Positions 32,821-44,187 of a stretch of DNA of 64,000 bases are shown here, piece after piece; position 1 is the stretch's first letter; each line of letters opens with the position of its first letter. Below the pieces are notes generated by a model. It saw only the letters and a program-made list of their open reading frames with translations. It made no database searches and had not been told where the DNA came from. Origin of the DNA: Rhypophila decipiens (lineage: Eukaryota > Ascomycota > Sordariomycetes > Sordariales > Naviculisporaceae); NCBI GenBank assembly GCA_033297075.1, contig MU858049.1, positions 372,001 through 436,000 of the forward strand, in the 5' to 3' direction. The translations under genes were made by a program, and so were the position numbers.

Positions 32821-33680
32821 TTACTTCTCGTAGACCCACGCCTCCTGAGCAGCCTTGTAGCTGACGAGGTCCTCCTTCTTGAACCAGAGAGCAATCTCCT
32901 TCTGGGCGTTCTCGACCGAGTCGGAGCCGTGGCAGACGTTGCGGCGTAATCACTTTGTTAGCTTACATGCGAGACTTCGGGGGGAAGGGCTCCACTTATC
33001 AGTCTGGAGAGCATAGTCGCCGCGGATGGTGCCGGGGGCGGAAGCGAGGGGGTTGGTGGCGCCGAGGAGGACACGGCCAGTCTTGACGGCATCGAGACCC
33101 TCCCAGACCATGGCGACGATGGGGCCAGAGTTCATGTCTGTCCCGGTGTAAGCAAAGCCTTCGAGATTGCAATGTCTGGGGTTACGTACACTCAATGAGA
33201 CCGGGGAAGAAGGGCTTGCCCTTGAGGTCGGCATCTGTATGGCCGGGTCAGTATTCGTCTCGATGCTGAAGTCGCAGTGAGGGGAACATACAGTGCTGCT
33301 CAAGGTGCTCCTTGCCGGGAGTGACGAGCTTGAGGGCAACGAGCTTGAAGCTGAGGAAAGGAGTCAGTCATATCCGAGTCGGTCTAGTTGGTCGGGCTGG
33401 TATCGACTTACCCACGGGTCTCGAAGCGGGAGATGATGGGGCCAACGAGTCCACGCTGAGCAAAGTCAGTATTTCGTCTGCCATAACATGTAACCGAGAA
33501 ATCGTACCTGGACACCATCGGGCTTGATGGCAATGAAGCTGTTCACCGTCAGTCCATGATCACCTCAATTCGTATTCTACGGATGGTGGGGTAATGGAGG
33601 GGTAGATTCGGGACGCCAGCAAGAATTGGCAGCGACTAAGGTGCAAATGGATTTGCTCACGTTTGCTCGGTGGTAGACAT
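32821..33680 (-). CDS. ndk1: nucleoside diphosphate kinase, with an AT-AC intron
   Basis: Seven exons: 33680-33661, 33538-33508, 33455-33412, 33350-33292, 33234-33190, 33137-33000 and 32945-32821. Joined, they give exactly 153 residues, the family norm: [78 protein letters not shown]. His118 (in NVCHGSDS) is the phospho-carrying residue. The enzyme moves the gamma phosphate between NTPs and NDPs. Five introns are GT-AG. The last (32999-32946, 54 bp) starts ATAAGT and ends TTAC, with a GCTAAC branch 13 bases before the end. No GT-AG alternative restores the invariant [11 protein letters not shown]. The reading frame also continues upstream of the start (separate entry). Confidence 0.95.
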
Positions 33681-34049
33681 TTTGTTGGTATTGGCTTCTG
33701 GGACAGAATATAGAGACTGGGAAGAGGATTGTTGAGAAGTTGCAGAAGAGAAAGATTCCGTGGTTGGGTTTAAATTTTGGGAGAAGGTGGGAGAAGAGCG
33801 GGCAGAGAGGGGCCCGACGAGGAGGGCAGCTAGGATCCCGCAGCAGACGCCTAGCAAAAATAATAGTGGGCCGATCTGTCGTGGGGCGGCTGCCGGGACT
33901 CCTCCTCGTTCTCGTGGCTGCGGCCCTGGTTGGCTGCTGCCGCTGATATCCGTAGTACTTGGACTGTATTTTGGTGCTTGTTTATCATGTTGATGTACCG
34001 AGTCTGCAGCAGCACTGGGCTTTTCGCCCTCGCCGGTCGTTCGTCCCAT
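33681..34049 (-). other. in-frame 123-codon 5' extension of NDK with a predicted membrane span
   Basis: The frame of the NDK start codon stays open upstream to an ATG at 34049. The added segment is hydrophilic (MGRTTGEGEKPSAAADSVHQ), then has a strong membrane span (residues about 58-80, GPLLFLLGVCCGILAALLVG), then a Ser/Thr/Gln-rich linker running into MSTTEQ. If translated, it would give a 276-residue membrane-anchored kinase. The standard start has a good context (AAAATG). The extension may instead be untranslated leader or an unrelated short open frame. Confidence 0.35.
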
Positions 34050-34784
34050 TGTTTGTCTCGGTGCAGTCTGGCGGTGTGATTTGTATGTGGCTTCGAACGG
34101 CTTCAGCTGTCTCTGGTGATAAGGCCGGTCTATCTCTTGGTTGCAGGATCCGAGATGTTTGAGCAGGATGATACAAGACGAGATAACTATCCGTACGGGA
34201 AGAGTGCCTAGTTACCGCGGATTCATATCACAGTTCGAATTACTTTTTGTTCCTTTGAGTTTATGTGGATGTCGGGAACATTGAGCTCTTGGTAGATTTA
34301 GCCCCTATTGGCCCTCAGTTTATCCTTGACGGCAACTTCTTTAACAGTCAACAACACAGAGTCCGATATCTCAACAACGTGTTAATTACCATGAGCAATC
34401 GCAAAAAGCCCTTTTTCCAATGATGATTGAGCTCCGGATGAATTGCACTGGCACAGCTTTCGGGTATATGCACTAGATGAGAAGACATATGCGATTACCA
34501 GGTGTTATCATTATGGAGCACTGCCGAAACAATACGATGGTGGCTGCAGGGGTGACCTTGGCGCCTTGAATTGTCCCGGGAAGTGGCCAAGTTACCTTCC
34601 CGGCCCCTCGAGAGAGCAGTGAGCATCAGGACCAATTGTCCTCTTTGCGATTGCTTTTTAACCGTTGCACGCCCTTATTGATGATCCTGGCGATAGAATA
34701 GACGCCATTCCTTTCATTTGATTTAGATCTGTCCGTTTTCTCTTCCATTGTTTGCGACGTCTTTGCGAGCGCAAGTTGCCCCTG
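34050..34784. other. divergent promoter region
   Basis: Lies between NDK (minus) and glucosidase II (plus). No additional gene recognised. Confidence 0.5.
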
Positions 34785-37700
34785 ATGCTGGGCTCGGGCA
34801 AGCTATCGTCCCTCGGGACGGGCACAGCTCTTCTCTGTTTCCTATCTGCGCTCATCACTCCGGCAGGTATGTGACACTGTAGACCTAAACCCCATTGAAG
34901 CAGCTGGCAAGACTAACAGTGCAAAGTGGCGGTCAAGGAACACGACTTCAAGAAATGCGACCAGTCTGGCTTCTGTAAGCGCAACCGCGCCTTTGCCGAC
35001 AATGCGCTGCAATCAAACTCATGGCAGTCTCCATACAACCTCCTGCCTGAAACAAAGTCGTTCAAGGATGGCCAGCTCCAGGCCACCATCCTCAAGACGA
35101 TCAATGCGAACGGCGACGCAGTCAAGCTTCCCATCACAGTCTCCTTCTTGGAGTCTGGCACCGCGCGAGTAACCATTGACGAGGAGAAGAGGCAAAAGGG
35201 CGAAATAGAACTGAGGCACGACAGCAAGGCGAGAAAAGAGCGGTACAATGAGGCTGAGCAATGGGTCATTGTTGGCGGGCTGACACTTGACAAGGGAGCC
35301 AAAGTCGCCAGCGAGGACAAGAAGCAGATCACTGTCCAATACGGCCCTTCGTCCAAGTTCGAAGCCGTCATCAAGTTCTCGCCATTCTCCATCGACTTCA
35401 AACGGGACGGAGCCAGCCAGATCAAGTTCAATGACCGCGGTCTTTTGAACATGGAGCACTGGCGGCCCAAGATCGAGCCCAAGCAGGAAGAGAAGAAGGA
35501 AGGAGATGAGGGCGAGGAGAAGAAGGAAGAGGAGCAAAAAGTGGAAGCGCCCAAGGGTGAGGATGAGAGCACCTGGTGGGAGGAGACCTTTGGCAGCAAT
35601 ACCGATTCGAAGCCGCGCGGCCCCGAGAGCGTTGCCTTGGATATCGAATTCGTCGGCTACGAGCATGTCTTTGGCATTCCCTCCCACGCTGGCCCGCTCT
35701 CCCTCAAGCAGACGCGTGGAGGTGAGGGAAACTACCAGGAGCCTTATCGCATGTACAATGCCGACGTCTTTGAGTACATCCTCGACAGCCCAATGACGCT
35801 CTATGGGTCCATTCCCTTCATGCAGGCCCACCGCAAGGACTCGAGCGTTGGTGTCTTCTGGCTCAACGCTGCCGAGACGTGGGTGGACATCACCAAGGGA
35901 AAAGACTCCAAGAACCCTCTTGCCCTTGGTGTTCTCTCCAAGACCACCACCACCACTCACTGGATTTCCGAGAGCGGTCTTTTGGATGTCTTTGTCTTCC
36001 TCGGCCCTCGTCCCCAAGACATCACGAGCAAGTACGCCGAGCTTACTGGCACGTCGGCCATGCCCCAGGAATTCTCGATTGGATATCACCAATGCCGCTG
36101 GAACTACGTTTCGGACGAGGACGTCAAGGATGTCGACCGCAAGATGGACAAGTTTAAGATCCCTTATGACGTCATCTGGCTCGATATCGAGTACACGGAT
36201 GAGAAGAAGTACTTCACCTGGGACTCGCACACCTTCCCTGACCCTGTCGGCATGGGCAAGCATCTCGACGCCCATGGCCGAAAGCTGGTCACCATCATCG
36301 ACCCGCATATCAAGAACGTCGACAACTACCATGTCTCGTCTGAGCTCAAGTCCAAGGATCACGCCGTCCACAACAAGGAAGGAAGCATCTTTGAGGGTTG
36401 GTGCTGGCCAGGCTCCTCCAACTGGATCGACGCCTTCAGTCCGGCTGCTCGTGAGTGGTGGGCGTCCCTGTTCAAGTACTCTGCATTCAAGGGCACCCTG
36501 GAAAACACGTGGGTCTGGAATGACATGAACGAGCCTTCTGTCTTCAACGGACCCGAGACTACCATGCCCAAAGACAACCTCCATCACGGCGGCTGGGAGC
36601 ATCGTGACGTTCACAATCTCAACGGCATGACTTTCCACAATGCCACCCACCATGCTCTCAAGTCTCGCAAGCCCGGCGAGCTACGTCGTCCATTCGTGCT
36701 GACCCGCGCTTTCTTCGCTGGCTCACAGAGGGTCGGCGCCATGTGGACTGGTGATAATCAGGCCGCATGGGACCACCTCGAGGCCTCGATTCCCATGGTC
36801 CTCAGCCAGGGAATTGCGGGCTATCCGTTCTCGGGCGCCGACGTTGGTGGTTTCTTTGGCAACCCGGACAAGGAGCTCCTCACTCGCTGGTACCAGGCTG
36901 GTGCTTTCTACCCCTTTTTCCGCGGCCACGCCCATATTGACGCCCGTCGTCGCGAGCCTTACCTAGCCGGAGAGCCGTACACGCCCATCATCACGGCAGC
37001 CCTGCGTCTCCGATATGCTCTGCTTCCGTCGTGGTACACTGCCTTTTACCAAGCCCATGCCGATGGCAGCCCGATTATCAAGCCCATGTTCTATACGCAC
37101 CCGGGCGAGGAGGGCGGTCTCGAGATTGACGACCAGTTTTTTGTCGGCAATACCGGTCTCCTCGCCAGGCCCGTCACCAAGGAAGGCCAGAACTCTGTTG
37201 ATATCTGGATCCCCGACGACGAGGTCTACTACGACTATTTTACTTATAATCTCATTCCCACGACCAAGGGCAAGAAGGTGACTCTTGACGCCCCGCTTGA
37301 CAAGATCCCTCTCTTGATGCAAGGCGGGCATATCTTCGCCCGCCGGGACCGCCCGCGCAGGTCGAGTGCTCTGATGAAGTGGGATGATTATACTCTTGTC
37401 GTGGCCGTGAGCAAGGACGGAAAGTCGGCCGAGGGTGATTTGTATGTTGACGACGGTGACTCGTTTGACTTTGAGAAGGGGCAGTACATCCGCCGCAAGT
37501 TTGTGATGGAGGGATCGACCATCTCCTCGGTGGATGCCGAGGGTAGGGATACCAAGGGTGTCAAGGAGGGCGAGTGGATGAAGAAGATGCGTGGTGTGTC
37601 GGTTGATAAGATTATGGTGGTTGGTGCGCCGTCGTCTTGGGCGAATAAGAAGGAGGTTAGTGTTGAGTCGGAGGGGAAGAGCTGGTCGGTCGAGGTTGAG

Positions 37701-37790
37701 TACTCGCCGGCTGCCAAGGGGAGGGCTGCGTTTGCGGTTATCAAGAAGGTTGGTGCTAGGATTGGTGCCGACTGGAAGATTGTTGCCTGA
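34785..37790 (+). CDS. gls2: ER glucosidase II catalytic alpha subunit (GH31)
   Basis: Exons 34785-34866 and 34927-37790, giving 981 residues. Exon 1 encodes a signal peptide (LSSLGTGTALLCFLSALITP); exon 2 opens with KEHDFKKCDQSGFCKRNR, the usual mature start. A Glu/Lys-rich insertion (about 205-235) lies in the N-terminal beta-sandwich. The GH31 barrel has the nucleophile Asp560 in WNDMNEPSVF and the acid/base Asp637 in WTGDNQAAWDHL, with PFSGADVGGFFG and WYQAGAFYPFFRGHAH further on. It trims the inner alpha-1,3-glucoses from N-glycans in the calnexin folding cycle and normally works with a beta subunit not encoded here. Confidence 0.96.
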
Positions 37791-39326
37791 GAATAGGACG
37801 CATGCGAGAGTCGGGAGTTGGATTATCATGTATGTTTGTAAAAGCAAGCAAAGCAGAGTTAGCTATTGATTGACGTCTAGTGCATTGTTTTTTGTCTACT
37901 GTACTTTGCTGAAATGCCCATTGTGTTTTGGGACCTGATATCAAGGCCTGGCTCCATTCCCCAGCACCCGCTTTCGATCCACATCCTAATAGCCAAAACA
38001 TCCACAGAGGAGACAACAAGCAACCGGGTCCGATGGTGTAGTTGGTTATCACGTCAGTCTAACACACTGAAGGTCGGCGGATCGAGCCCGCCTCGGATCA
38101 TGATATGAGCATTGCGCTCTTATTTTTGCCAGTGGGGACATTGTCCCCGGTCCTGATGGACATTTGCACAACTGCTGAGGTCAGGCTGTGCATGAAGCCC
38201 GAGGATTACTATTTAAGGGGAAGTAAACAGAGCACAGCGCAGTCCCCTGAGTTTTTTTATGTTTATGAAGCTACTACAATGTAAATAGAGATTCCGCATG
38301 GCCGTGAACTTGTGTTGTCGACCTCTCGATCTTTAGAGATTACGGTTCGGGACTCGGGAGATGATCTGTTTGTATCAAATTCTTCGGGAACTCTTGGCCC
38401 GGCTACCAGTCTTTTGGAGAATGGGAAACACACAATATGTCTTAGACATTGTCTCTGGCTTTCCGAGTCCCCGGGAGTTCATCCTACCGTCTCCGCCTCG
38501 ACCCCGGGCCTAGTGCCAAGCGATCTCGGCATCTTGGTCCCCGAAGAACGGCGCCCCCACTCCCCTCCCCGTAGCCACCCCTCCCGAGCAGTAATTCCTC
38601 ATCACATCACATCCCGGAACATCGACATACAGGATGTGGCGTTCAAATAGCTTGGAACATCAAAATCTTCAACGAGGACTGGAAGAATACCAGACTGGCC
38701 CGCACTGAATCCAACATCTCCGCATCTATAGTTCCATTCCCCACCCTTCCCCGTGTCTGGACCTTTTTTTTTCTTTGCTGGACTTGCTTCCCCTGCCCGT
38801 ACCTGCCATCCGGGAAATCGCGGGGTGGATCCCCGGTCGACTTTTTTTCTTTCTTTCTTTTCTCAACACCGCCCCTGCCCGTCAAGGTTCCAAGCGGGCG
38901 GGCGGTTATCAATGGCAATGGGATTAGTCACTCACATTGTTGTAGACCTGTAGCGGTGATGAGTGGGTGTGGGTGGCGGCGGTTGACCTCACCACTCCCC
39001 GACGGCTCTCACTCACTCCCAGCCTCTAGCTTTATCGTGGGGTATCTTTTTTGGTGAACTTTTTCCTCCTCACCATGTTCATGATAATGATTTTGCTTTG
39101 ATAGCACATACCCATTCATTACATTGATACGTAGCAGGCGGCAATCTGATTGATTTTGTTCATTCCGTTTTTTTATGACTCACGACTCCTAATTCTGGTT
39201 CAACAATTGAAAAGACGATTTCATTATCTGATACATACATACGCCGTCGAGGGATAAGATCGGCTCATCAACACTTCACAAGTTCACCAGAAACACACAA
39301 GTAACGTCCAGAAACTCCACCAAATC
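37791..39326. other. intergenic with one tRNA gene
   Basis: Apart from tRNA-Val at 38027-38100, I see no gene in this stretch. The right-hand part (38750-39300) has T-rich tracts upstream of the permease gene. Confidence 0.6.
38027..38100 (+). tRNA. tRNA-Val (anticodon AAC)
   Basis: A 74-nt cloverleaf without intron. Acceptor GGTCCGA pairs with TCGGATC (one G-T), followed by discriminator A. The anticodon stem is TCAGT/ACTGA around the loop CTAACAC, giving anticodon AAC, read as IAC for valine. The T stem is GGCGG/CCGCC. The T loop reads ATCGAGC, so position 54 is A instead of the near-universal T; elsewhere A54 is typical of initiator tRNA. The GA at the loop end also differs from the usual TTCGATC. 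Confidence 0.93.
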
Positions 39327-41084
39327 ATGACAATAACCCAAGAGGCGCCCCCAGGCGCATTCATTTCTTCTGCTGCCGACCCGGAGAAGAACTTGCCCAT
39401 CAACGACACGAAGACGGGCAATGAGAATACCGAGTATGACGACGAAAATGCCTCAGCAACATCGCCAAGAACTGGCAACGGCGGCGTTCTCAATCGAGCC
39501 CGAGATATCGGCCTCAAGGTGGTCCGCTTCGGCCGGGTCGAGGTGCGGGGGATTGCGCCTATCCCGCTTAAGGAGCGGACTGTGACGAGGACGATCAATG
39601 TGTTTACGCTGTGGTGGAGTATGAATATTAATATTCTTGGGTGAGTTTCACTTTCTCTGTTGATGTTGAAGACCGACTGATTGACTGATATAATGATAGG
39701 ATTACATTTGGGATATTGGGCACGCTCATCTATGGCCTCAGTCTGAGAGACAGCGCGTTGATCATCTTGTTCTTTACACTCTTGACAACGCTTTTGCCGG
39801 CATATCTTGCTACTTGGGGCCCCAAGTTGGGCATGCGGCAGTTGGTTCAGGCGCGGTACAGCTTTGGGTGAGTAGAGCACAAGGCGCCTTTGACCATGTG
39901 TTGTGAGTTACTAACGTGAGATGATAGACGATACATTGTATCAATCCCCGTCTTTCTCAACCTCGCCACCATGACGGGCTTCTGCATCATCATCGTCATC
40001 GTCGGCGGGCAGTGCTTGTCGGCCGTGGCAAACGGAACGCTCAGCGTGAACGTGGGCATCATCATCATTGCCGTGCTCGGCATGCTCATCTCGTTCTGCG
40101 GGTTCAACACTCTGCACATGTACGAGCGGTTTGCGTGGATACCCGCCATCATCGCCATCGTGGTGGCTGTCGGTTGCGGAGGACAAGGTCTCAAGCAGCA
40201 GGCGGCGCCAGAAGGACCGCCGACGCCGAGACAGGTGCTCTCGTTTGGCATGATCGTCGCGAGTTATATGATTCCCTGGGCCGATCTGTCGTCTGATTTT
40301 ACGACGTACATCTCGCCTGAGGCGTCTTCGTGAGTTTTGCTGCCTCGTACTGACTTGTGTGCCTGACTAACTTGGTTACCTCGCTAGATTCAAAGTCTTT
40401 ATCTACTCGTACCTCGGCCTGGCCGTCCCGACAATAACACTAATGACCCTCGGCGCCGCAATAGGAGGCGCCATCCCCAACGTGCCCGAATGGCAGACGG
40501 GATACGACAACACCCTCGTCGGCGGCGTGCTAGCGGCTATGCTTGCTCCAGCAGGAGGCTTCGGCAAGTTCCTCGTCGTCTTGCTCGCCTTCACACTCCT
40601 GGGTAACCTCGCTGCCACGTCATACTCGATCACGCTCAACTTTCAGATGCTCTTCCCCATCTTGTTCAAAGTCCCCCGCTATTTATTCGCCCTGGCATTC
40701 ACGGCCATCTTGATTCCAATCGGCATAGTAGCGGCGGTTAACTTTTTTGTCAACCTCGAGAATTTCGTGGCGCTGATTGCATACTGGTGCGCGGCGTTCT
40801 TGGGGGTTGTGTTGATTGATCATGTTGTGCTGAGGAAGGCGGATTGTATCAATGGGTATGATGTCGACGCGTGGAATGATAGCAAGAGGTTACCACTTGG
40901 AGTGGCGGCGTTGACGGCTTGTGTGTTGAGTTTTGGGTTGGTTGTGCCGTGTATGGACCAGGTGTGGTGGGTTGGGCCTATTGCGGAGAGGACGGGGGAT
41001 TTGGGCTTTGAGCTGGCGTTTGTTGTGAGTGCGTTGCTTTATTTGCCGCTTAGGTGGGTTGAGAAGCGGTTTTCGGGGAGGTGA
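39327..41084 (+). CDS. NCS1 purine-cytosine permease (Fcy2/Fcy21-like)
   Basis: Exons 39327-39640, 39700-39867, 39928-40329 and 40388-41084, giving 526 residues. A cytosolic N terminus of about 75 residues (GKVVRF-like region, then RVEVRGIAPIPLKERT) leads into WWSMNINILGITFGILG. About 12 membrane spans follow, including LVQARYSFGRYIVSIPVFLN, the polar span ending ADLSSDFTTYISPEAS and the late LLAFTLLGNLAATSYSITL. Proton-coupled members import adenine, guanine, hypoxanthine and cytosine across the plasma membrane. All three introns are GTGAGT...TAG and join in phase 2. Confidence 0.93.
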
Positions 41085-41842
41085 TGTTGGATGGGATGTT
41101 TGTTTGGCTTTGGGCTTTGGGAACACAAAGTTGGCAAAGGGGTATAAACATGGGTAGTTTGGTTGGTGTTGAGAACAGGGACTTTTAGGTCCGTTTGGGC
41201 TCGGGCTTGTGTATATGACGATTTGATGTTTATGAGCATATATATCTAATTCTTAGGAAGGCACATACAAGGCCATATGGCTCCTTTGACCTCCCAATCT
41301 GCTCATCTTTGGTCAAATACCGTCCTTTGAGGGTCAATGTCCAGCATCGAGAAGCTCGGTAACTACGGTGATGAAATATGGAAACAATTCGACAGAGTAC
41401 GACGGCTGAGTTGAAACAGCCGTCTTGGTCCTTTGAGCATCAAATTGTGGTCCCAGATCAAGTGACAGCCGCAGGTACAGGATCACAAGAAAGATAGCCG
41501 CGTTGGATATCCGGTTAAACAGCAATCTACGGGAATTAGGTGAATTTCCGGTCGACGGCACCGGGAGGACAAGGTAACGTCGGCGATATTGCTCACCCCC
41601 GCATTTTGTGAATCCTGTTGAATATCAATTGCCCAATAGGTCAGAGAGGATATCATGGTGTACCTTGCGTCTCTTATAAGTAGGTGAACATGGCTGTAAT
41701 GCTCATGTCTCTCACTACCTCTCATGTTCAGTCAAGACACCGGGGCCTTGGATGTAGGGCAAGTGTCTCATGGTGATCTGTCTGCTCTGAATTGCTTCAC
41801 CGGTTGAGATCAGGACTTGTCAGTTGCCGGCTCACGATCAAA
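41085..41842. other. intergenic, nothing recognised
   Basis: 3' flank of the permease and promoter of the secreted glycosidase-like gene. Open frames here are short. Confidence 0.5.
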
Positions 41843-43860
41843 ATGGCCTGGCACAGGCTGCTTTCCAGGGCTGCGATCGCCGGGCTCCTCGCCATGGTCG
41901 GGACCGCCAAGGGGCAGGAAACCGAGACGGGAAACCACCCCGACTGGCCGCGATGGTGTGGCAAGGTGTATGAAGCTGGGTGAGTTTATTCATTTTACAC
42001 CTTCAAAGTCGTTACCAAGCCAGCTAACAAATTCCACACCGAAAAAAGATATCCAGCCTTCGACCCCGGCGGGCAAACCGTCGAGCCAGCACCTCATCCC
42101 GACGCACCGCTCCTACACATCCAAATCAAGCCGCGATATAACCTCTATCTCTCAAGCGAAGATGAGGCAGAGTTAATAGTCCGGTCCGAGATATCTCCAT
42201 ACCACGGAACTCCCTGGAATACTTCTTCAAGTTCCTCAGACCGAGCAAACTGGTTTATTTTTACCGTCAACCTAGTCGACACAGACGACGTGATAATCTC
42301 CAACAAGATCATCGTCAACAATACTTCCACTGAGCCACAAATAAACATCCTCAGCTTCCCCCTCTCCCGCCTGGGAAAACCCCCCAGCCTGAAGCCAATC
42401 GAGCTAGTCCTCTACGGTGCCCCAGAAGGTGGCCACCCCACATGGACGACCACGACTTCAATCTTGTACCTCCCCGACAGGGGGGCGGCGGCCAAAAGGA
42501 GCAGCGTAACAAAGATAGACAACCTCTCTGGCTCGCTCTTCTTTCGACCAGGTGGGGGGAACTCCAACAACAGTAGTAGTAGTAGTAGTACTACTACTAC
42601 TACTACTACTACTACATTTGAACCATTCTTCCCATACGGCTTCTTCGCGTCATATGATGGGTTCCTGGGCAGGAACGATAGTACAGCGCAGATACAGGCG
42701 TATCACGATCTGGGGTTTAACGCCATGACGCCGCTGACGAATTACAGCGGTTCGGAGAGGAATTTCGAGTACATGGATGAGCTTGGTCTGAGGATCATGT
42801 ATAACCTCCGTGAGAATTACAAGAACTTGGACTATGTGCGGGAGCAGGTTGAGAGTTATGTGCTGGATTCGGAGGGGGTGTTTGCGTATTGGAGTACGGA
42901 TGAGTATGTCTTTTTTGCACCCATCCCTAACATACACACACAAATGCACTGACTGATGATAATAACAACAACAGACCAGACGGATGGCAAGACCCCTTCC
43001 ACTTCCCATCCGACGCCTACACCCTCCTCCACGCCCTCGACCCCTACCACCCCGTCGCCCTAGTCCTCAACTGCCAAAACTACTACTTTCCACACTACTC
43101 CTCCCCCTCCGACATCATCATGTCCGACGTCTACCCCATCGGCATAAACGCCACCTTTTCAAAATGGAACACATCCTGCACGCCCACCCTAGGCGACTGC
43201 GGATGCGACAACTGCGCCGGAAACCTGCAAGATGTACCCAACCGCCTCGACGACCTGTCTCGCTACGAAAAGTGGCTGGGTCTTTGGCCCAAGACAAAGA
43301 TGCATAATCCCCAGAGTTTCCACGGGCAGGATTACTGGCTGAGGGATCCTTCTAGGGAGGAGACGTATGTCATGGCCTTGTTGGCTGTTAACCATGGGGC
43401 TAAGGGGTTGATTTCGTGGGTTTGGCCGGCTAGTGACTTGCTTGGGAGGGCGCATGGGGGTTTGGCGAAAGTGTTGACTAGATCGCCGGTTGTGGAGTTG
43501 TTGCTTGGGAAGTACTACCAGGCAAGAGGATATGTGCAGGGTGATGGGGGGCCTTTTGCTGCAAAGGTGGTAGTTACTGGGAATCAAGGGATTGAAGTTG
43601 TTGATGCTGCGTTCTGGGTTAGGACTGAGGATAGCGGGAAGAAAAAGATGCTGCTCTCGGTTGTGAATGGTGGGTATGTGGATATTAATTCTCTTGTGAG
43701 TATCAAGTTGCCGGTTAATGGTGGTACGATTGAGAGTATCCCGTGGGATAATGGTGGGAGTCAAAAAGTAGAATGGAAGCTGGAGAGGTCGACATTGACG
43801 GCGTCGAGATTACCTGCTCTCGGGACTTTTCTACTTGTCTTGGATTTGTTCTCTGTTTAA
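41843..43860 (+). CDS. secreted glycoside hydrolase-like TIM-barrel protein
   Basis: Exons 41843-41979, 42049-42903 and 42975-43860, giving 625 residues. A signal peptide (LLSRAAIAGLLAMVGTAKGQ) is followed by a beta-rich N-terminal region. A Ser/Thr linker from the AGT/ACT microsatellite comes next, then a barrel-like domain: FFPYGFFASYDGFL, YHDLGFNAMTPLTNY, YVLDSEGVFAYWSTDEPDGW (acidic pair at a strand end), IIMSDVYPIG, HGQDYWLRDPSREETY and HGAKGLISWVWPASD. The C-terminal beta domain ends LVLDLFSV. This is the layout of fungal proteins annotated as glycoside hydrolase superfamily. I cannot name the family or substrate. Confidence 0.72.
42572..42613 (+). repeat. (AGT)6(ACT)8 self-complementary microsatellite in coding sequence
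   Basis: Six AGT codons directly followed by eight ACT codons, encoding six Ser then Thr residues (a ninth Thr is ACA). AGT and ACT are reverse complements, so the tract can fold back on itself. Confidence 0.97.
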
Positions 43861-43888
43861 AGCTTGAAGAGAATGAATAAATGATTAA

Positions 43889-44187
43889 GGCGCCTAATAT
43901 TCAGGCACCACTACTCTCATATACAGGCACCAGTCCAATTTGACTTTCCAGACCAGAGGTATTTATTCAAGCCAGTCAAGGCATTTATTCCAGTCTAGCT
44001 AGGGCATTTATTCCAGACGAGAGGTATTTATTCCAGCTAGTTAGGGCATTTATTCCAGTCAAGTCAAGGCATTTATTCTAGCTAGTCAGGGCCTCTATTC
44101 TAATAAGTAAGAGTAACTTATATAGTTATACGAAGAGTACATGTAGTGCCTGTATATGAGAGGACTAGTGCCTGTATATTAGGCGCC
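43889..44187. mobile_element. short inverted-repeat transposable element (MITE), copy C
   Basis: A 299-bp relative of the element at 10313. It begins GGCGCCTAATATTCAGGCAC and ends with the matching inverted repeat (GTGCCTGTATATTAGGCGCC). Both sides carry the 8-bp target duplication ATGATTAA. The interior holds about six 22-bp units, against about three and a half in copy A. The element starts 28 bases after the stop codon of the glycosidase-like gene. It has no coding capacity. Confidence 0.9.

Noticed and set aside
35019..36653. 544-codon open frame on the minus strand
   Set aside because: It lies wholly antisense to the glucosidase II coding sequence, a codon-bias shadow. It has no recognisable domain.
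39284..39880. 198-codon minus-strand frame over the permease 5' exons
   Set aside because: Antisense shadow of the permease exons, crossing its introns without splice logic.
39327..43860. A small metabolic cluster of permease plus secreted glycosidase
   Set aside because: Only two functionally unrelated genes, with no regulator or tailoring enzyme nearby.
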